From an uncultured Lachnospiraceae bacterium (GTDB taxonomy: Bacteria; Bacillota; Clostridia; Lachnospirales; Lachnospiraceae), in contig CAJOLO010000071.1 of assembly GCA_905235345.1 (NCBI GenBank), positions 1-8,342 of the forward strand: a stretch of DNA of 8,342 bases, given 5' to 3'. A program made the position numbers and the translations under genes. Below are positions 4,419 through 8,342 of the stretch, in pieces. The notes beneath the pieces were generated by a model. That model saw only the letters and a program-made list of their open reading frames with translations. It was not told the origin of the DNA and ran no database searches. Each line of letters starts with the position of its first letter. The stretch's first letter is position 1.

Positions 4419-6191
4419 TTGTATTATTCGGATGAGATAATTGAAGATGTACGTTCAAGAAATGATATAGTGGATGTGATAGGAAGTTATGTAAACCTAA
4501 AGCACAAGGGTAATTCCTATTCGGCCTGTTGCCCGTTTCATCATGAGAAGACACCATCGTTTCACGTAAGCAGGGAGAAGCAGATGTATCATTGTTTTGG
4601 CTGCGGAGTCGGCGGTAATGTATATACATTTATAATGGAGCATGAGAACATGACATTTCCCGAGGCGGTTGAGGTGCTTGCGGAAAGAGCCGGAATAACT
4701 CTTCCTGAAAAGAATATGACAGGTGACGAGAAGAAACGGGCGGATGAGCGGACTAAGATAAAGGATATGAACAAGCTTGCGGCAGGATATTTTCACTATC
4801 TGTTAAAGACAGATCACGGAAAGACGGCACTTGCATATCTGAAAAAAAGAGGTCTGACGGATGAGACAATTACTAATTTCGGCCTGGGCTATTCCGATAA
4901 ATACAGTGATGATTTGTATAAATATCTGAGATCCAAGGGATACTCTGATGATGAGATGGTCAAGGCGGGACTTATAAGAATAGATGAAAAACATGGACCT
5001 TCAGACAGGTTCTGGAATCGTGTTATGTATCCGATAGTTGATCCCAATAACCGGGTGATAGGTTTTGGTGGACGTGTGATGGGAGATGGCACACCGAAGT
5101 ATATTAATTCACAGGACACGCCGGTTTTTGATAAGAGCCGTAATCTTTACGGACTTAATCTTGCCAAGAAGAGTAAAAGGAAAGGAATCATATTCTGCGA
5201 AGGATATATGGATGTCATTTCAATGCATCAGGCAGGATTCGACAACGCTGTGGCATCCTTGGGAACGGCACTTACGGTAGGACAGGTCAATCTTATAAAA
5301 AGGTATACTGACAGAGTGTATCTTGCTTATGACAGTGATGAGGCCGGAACCAAAGCAGCAATAAGAGCTCTTTCAATAATGCGTGAATTTGAGATGCCGG
5401 CAAGAGTTATATCGTTAAAGCCTTATAAAGACCCGGACGAGCTGATTCAGGCTGAAGGAACTACAGAGTTTGAAAAGCGGATTGATGAAGCCAAGAGTGG
5501 TGTAATGTTTGAAATCGAGATTTTGGAGCATAATTATAATCAGAACGATCCTCAGGAGCGAACTGAATTTCAGAAGGAGGCTGCAAAATGTCTGGCAAGA
5601 ATATTAGATCCGTTAGAAAGGGATAATTATATAGAGGCTGTTTCAGGCAGGTATGGAATAGATAAGAAGATACTTAAAGAAACGGTGACCGCTTATGGTA
5701 TATCAGCGGAGAACATGATTGATAAAAGCGTATTCAGAGAACAGGTTAGACGCACTACGCCGGAGGAGGAGAAAGAAAAACAGCACTTGAAATCAGAAAG
5801 AGTGCTGATAACGTGGCTTATTAATGATAATATGCTGATACCGGCTGTCAAAGAACACTTAGAACCATCGGATTTTGGAGATCACTTATATGCGGATGTG
5901 TTAAACAGTGTTTATGAGCAATATGACAGCAGCGGGAAGGTTGAACCTGCGGTGATAATGAATCATTATCAGAGTAAGGAAGAGCATGATAAGGTGTCTT
6001 CCATTATGCAGCAGGATTTCGGTGTAGAGGTGGATGCGGATGAAAAGCAGCAGGTCGTGACTGATCTGATCAGAAGGATAAAGAGAAAAAGCATTCAGAG
6101 GAAGATTGAAGAAGCCGGTTCCGATTTTGAACTTATAAAGCAATTAATGCAGCAGAAGAAATCAATAGAGCGTATACAGATAAGGATATAA
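4419..6191 (+). CDS. dnaG: DNA primase DnaG
   Basis: DnaG makes the RNA primers for lagging-strand and initiation synthesis and works with the replicative helicase at the fork. From the TTG start the protein has 590 residues, a usual length, and begins MYYSDEIIEDVRSRNDIVDVI, which matches where primases normally start. A GTG at 4410 would add three residues and cannot be excluded. The N-terminal CHC2 zinc domain has C38-P-F-H41 and C59-F-G-C62. The RNA polymerase core carries VIGFGGRV (about 213-220). The TOPRIM fold has FCEGYMD (E261, D265) and AYDSDEAG (D305, D307) for metal binding. The last 140 residues are the variable helical helicase-binding region. All key residues are present. It starts nine bases after the dgt stop, in the same reading frame, and is followed by rpoD with a 185-base gap, as in the macromolecular synthesis operon. 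Confidence 0.97.
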   Translation: MYYSDEIIEDVRSRNDIVDVIGSYVNLKHKGNSYSACCPFHHEKTPSFHVSREKQMYHCFGCGVGGNVYTFIMEHENMTFPEAVEVLAERAGITLPEKNMTGDEKKRADERTKIKDMNKLAAGYFHYLLKTDHGKTALAYLKKRGLTDETITNFGLGYSDKYSDDLYKYLRSKGYSDDEMVKAGLIRIDEKHGPSDRFWNRVMYPIVDPNNRVIGFGGRVMGDGTPKYINSQDTPVFDKSRNLYGLNLAKKSKRKGIIFCEGYMDVISMHQAGFDNAVASLGTALTVGQVNLIKRYTDRVYLAYDSDEAGTKAAIRALSIMREFEMPARVISLKPYKDPDELIQAEGTTEFEKRIDEAKSGVMFEIEILEHNYNQNDPQERTEFQKEAAKCLARILDPLERDNYIEAVSGRYGIDKKILKETVTAYGISAENMIDKSVFREQVRRTTPEEEKEKQHLKSERVLITWLINDNMLIPAVKEHLEPSDFGDHLYADVLNSVYEQYDSSGKVEPAVIMNHYQSKEEHDKVSSIMQQDFGVEVDADEKQQVVTDLIRRIKRKSIQRKIEEAGSDFELIKQLMQQKKSIERIQIRI

Positions 6192-6376
6192 TTCCCATAG
6201 AATTCGCTTTTACATAGATAAAATGTTTCCGTGACGGTTATAACAGTAAGTGTTATTTCCGGCATTGTGTTGATGATTGCATGGAAGCATGAAAATATAA
6301 AAGGAGATGGTTTACATAATCTTGTTGCATCAAAAATAGCAGAAAAACGAACTTGAATATCAGGAAGGATGGACTT
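6192..6376 (+). other. dnaG-rpoD spacer, possible rpoD promoter region
   Basis: This 185-base gap is longer than the others in the operon and could hold a separate rpoD promoter. TATAAA (6296-6301) is a -10 candidate, but the nearest -35 match, TTGATG (6270-6275), is 20 bases away. ATAACA (6240-6245) pairs with TGTTAT (6251-6256) around five bases, a small palindrome that could be an operator. A strong Shine-Dalgarno-like AAGGAGATG (6301-6309) is not followed by any useful start codon. An open stretch of 41 codons (6231-6356) has a hydrophobic start but no ribosome binding site. Confidence 0.4.
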
Positions 6377-7603
6377 ATGGAAGAACAAAAGGATATTATG
6401 AAGGACGAGAGATTTCAGGAAAAGTTGAATCAACTCTTGGAAATCGCAAAAAAGCATAAGAATGTGCTGGAAGATAACGAAATTATTGCATGCTTTGCCG
6501 GCAGCAAAGATATCGAACTTACAACCGAGATGATGGAAAGCATATTTGATTTTCTTGAAAGCAATAAGGTTGAGGTCCTTACAATAAATGATGTCGATGA
6601 CGACGAGCCAAGCGATGAGGCGTTGCTTGAGGTTGAGAATGAGGAAGATATCGAGGTTGAAAATATTGATCTGACGGTACCGGAGGGAACCAATATTGAG
6701 GATCCTGTCCGTATGTATCTTAAGGAAATAGGTAAGGTTCCTCTGCTTAGTGCTGATGAGGAAGTAGAGCTTGCAAAGAAGATGGAGCGCGGTGATAAAG
6801 CAGCACAGCAGCTTGAAGAATATGGGGATGAGCTTGACGATGATAAAAGAAAGGAATTGGAGGAGCTGGTTGCACAAGGTGATGCTGCAAAGAAGAAGCT
6901 GGCGGAAGCTAATCTTCGTCTTGTTGTAAGTATTGCAAAGCGTTATGTCGGACGTGGAATGTTGTTCCTTGACCTTATTCAGGAAGGTAATCTTGGTCTT
7001 ATTAAGGCTGTTGAGAAATTTGATTATAATAAGGGGTATAAATTCTCGACATATGCAACATGGTGGATACGACAGGCAATAACAAGAGCCATTGCCGATC
7101 AGGCAAGAACCATAAGAATCCCTGTGCATATGGTAGAGACGATCAATAAACTTATTCGTGTATCAAGACAGCTCCTTCAGGAGCTGGGAAGGGAACCAAC
7201 CCCTGAGGAAATAGCAGCGGAGATGGATATTCCGGTAGAGCGCGTGCGTGAGATATTGAAGATTTCCCAGGAACCTGTATCTTTGGAAACTCCGATCGGT
7301 GAGGAAGAGGATAGTCATCTTGGTGATTTTATTCAGGATGAAAATGTTCCTGTTCCGGCTGAAGCTGCGGCAAGCTCGCTGCTTCGTGAACAACTTCAAG
7401 AGGTGCTTTCTACACTTACCGAAAGAGAGCAGATGGTACTGAGATTGAGATTCGGTCTTGATGATGACAGAAGCAGAACTCTTGAAGAAGTAGGTAAAGA
7501 ATTCAATGTAACCAGAGAGCGTATACGTCAGATTGAGGCTAAGGCCCTGAGAAAATTAAGACATCCGAGCAGAAGCAGAAAACTTCGCGACTACCTGGAT
7601 TGA
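6377..7603 (+). CDS. rpoD: RNA polymerase primary sigma factor (sigma-70/SigA)
   Basis: The protein directs RNA polymerase to housekeeping promoters. ATG at 6377 is chosen because AGGAAGGA (6362-6369) lies seven bases upstream and the product then begins MEEQKDIMKDERFQEKL. A TTG at 6353 would add eight residues without a good binding site. The 408-residue product has region 1.1 (about 10-70), an acidic linker (73-106), region 1.2 (DPVRMYLKEIGKVPLL, 109-124), region 2 (about 178-252) with FLDLIQEGNLGLIKAVEKFD and the promoter-melting and -10 recognition segment STYATWWIRQAITRAI, region 3 (about 255-335) and region 4 (about 345-404) with the -35 helix-turn-helix TLEEVGKEFNVTRERIRQIE. It lacks the long insert of proteobacterial RpoD, as expected for a Firmicute. 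The promoter at 11-39 is the kind of site it should read. It sits between dnaG and trmK. Confidence 0.98.
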   Translation: MEEQKDIMKDERFQEKLNQLLEIAKKHKNVLEDNEIIACFAGSKDIELTTEMMESIFDFLESNKVEVLTINDVDDDEPSDEALLEVENEEDIEVENIDLTVPEGTNIEDPVRMYLKEIGKVPLLSADEEVELAKKMERGDKAAQQLEEYGDELDDDKRKELEELVAQGDAAKKKLAEANLRLVVSIAKRYVGRGMLFLDLIQEGNLGLIKAVEKFDYNKGYKFSTYATWWIRQAITRAIADQARTIRIPVHMVETINKLIRVSRQLLQELGREPTPEEIAAEMDIPVERVREILKISQEPVSLETPIGEEEDSHLGDFIQDENVPVPAEAAASSLLREQLQEVLSTLTEREQMVLRLRFGLDDDRSRTLEEVGKEFNVTRERIRQIEAKALRKLRHPSRSRKLRDYLD

Positions 7604-7624
7604 TCATGTGGAGTGAATAGGAAC

Positions 7625-8342
7625 ATGAAAGCACCGGTATTATCAAAAAGAATGGAAATGGTGGTGGGTATGCTGCCTGAACATGTGCATACTATAGCGG
7701 ATGTGGGCTGTGACCATGCATATGTCTCTATATGGATTTCTATGAATAATTTGGCAGATAATGTGATCGCGATGGATGTGAGAACAGGTCCGTTAGACAT
7801 TGCCAGGAGAAATATCAGTGAATACGGGCAGAATGAGCGGATTGATGTCAGACTTTCTGACGGGCTTTCGGGTATTTCGCCGGGAGAGACGGATGAAGTT
7901 ATTATTGCCGGTATGGGTGGTCTGCTCATTAACAGCATTTTAAAAAATGGTGAAAGTATATTACATGGCGATAAACCGCCTGCACTGATATTGCAGCCAC
8001 AGTCTGATATTGATAAGGTCAGACGTTATCTGTACTCTGCTTCGTATCATATTACAGATGAAGCTATGGTGATGGAAGACGGAAAGTATTATACGGTGAT
8101 TCATGCATATCCGGGATATGAAGAGCCGTATGAAAGGTCGGAAGACTGGATGTACGGAAGATGCAATATAGAGAATAGGGATAAGGTGCTGATAGATTAT
8201 CTGAATAAGGAAGCTTCCACATTGCAGAAGATATTGGATGAACTTAACAGTAAATCCTGTCAAAGGACATCACGGAGAATTGCAGAGTTGGAAAATGCAT
8301 ATTATGTTAACCGGAAAGCGTATGAAAGATGTGGAAGTTCTA
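7625..8342 (+). CDS. trmK: tRNA (adenine(22)-N(1))-methyltransferase TrmK, partial at window end
   Basis: TrmK uses SAM to methylate N1 of A22 in the D-arm region of bacterial tRNAs. From ATG 7625, 239 residues are open to the window edge, close to the usual full length, so only a few residues may be missing. The Rossmann fold shows motif I as ADVGCDHAYVSIWI (D26, G28, D30), an acidic residue ending strand 2 (D51 in AMDVRTGPL), SDG (78-80), the family signature IIAGMGGLLI (93-102) and LILQPQSD (121-128). The C-terminal part (about 180-235) is helical and charged, as in the coiled-coil region of TrmK. GTGGAG (7608-7613) is a modest, rather distant binding site. An in-frame GTG at 7613 is an alternative start that would add four residues. 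It follows rpoD by 21 bases without a terminator, the usual clostridial and bacillar order, and a Nif3-like gene is expected next. Confidence 0.93.
   Translation, partial: MKAPVLSKRMEMVVGMLPEHVHTIADVGCDHAYVSIWISMNNLADNVIAMDVRTGPLDIARRNISEYGQNERIDVRLSDGLSGISPGETDEVIIAGMGGLLINSILKNGESILHGDKPPALILQPQSDIDKVRRYLYSASYHITDEAMVMEDGKYYTVIHAYPGYEEPYERSEDWMYGRCNIENRDKVLIDYLNKEASTLQKILDELNSKSCQRTSRRIAELENAYYVNRKAYERCGSS

Noticed and set aside
6301..6327. A Shine-Dalgarno-like AAGGAGATG suggesting a gene start
   Set aside because: The only nearby start (TTG 6322) gives a frame of five codons before TAG, so no gene can be supported.
6095..7129. A 344-codon open frame on the - strand
   Set aside because: It lies wholly antisense to the end of dnaG, the spacer and rpoD. 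The translation is rich in Leu, Ile, Cys and Phe with no recognisable motif, which is typical of the reverse strand of an acidic, Glu/Asp/Lys-rich gene such as rpoD.

Overview
The window looks like chromosomal DNA of a low-GC Firmicute, most likely a clostridium of the Lachnospiraceae type. The reasons are the gene order dgt-dnaG-rpoD-trmK, AGGAGG-type ribosome binding sites, use of GTG and TTG starts, a tRNA cluster without encoded CCA ends, and a large AAA-ATPase-like/PD-(D/E)XK protein of a kind that is abundant in these bacteria. The taxon is inferred from gene content, not from a search.

Bases 1-842 hold a tRNA operon: a near-consensus promoter, then tRNA-Pro(TGG), Gly(TCC), Arg(TCT), His(GTG), Gln(TTG), Lys(TTT) and Leu(TAG), ending in a strong intrinsic terminator. 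Just beyond it (843-945) is a GC-rich block of two long hairpins that closes with an exact 16-bp copy of the tRNA-Leu 3' end, which looks like an attachment-site or insertion scar.

Bases 946-3140 look like accessory DNA. They hold a decayed C-terminal fragment of a class I SAM-dependent methyltransferase (three nonsense codons and a one-base deletion), then an intact 557-residue AAA-ATPase-like protein with a C-terminal PD-(D/E)XK nuclease-type domain. A two-block direct repeat, first seen at the tRNA terminator (830-852), recurs just after this gene (3115-3139), so the segment may be an insertion or a duplication product.

Bases 3405-8342 are a compact housekeeping operon on the + strand: dgt (dNTP triphosphohydrolase), dnaG (primase), rpoD (primary sigma factor) and the start of trmK (tRNA m1A22 methyltransferase, cut by the window edge). 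This is the clostridial form of the macromolecular synthesis operon, coupling DNA replication priming, transcription initiation, nucleotide-pool control and tRNA modification. No terminator is visible between these genes. A stem-loop lies in the leader before dgt. All real genes are on the + strand.

No CRISPR array, rRNA or complete insertion sequence is visible. The parts most worth a second look are the tRNA-Leu/hairpin/repeat region and the possible island holding the ATPase-nuclease gene.
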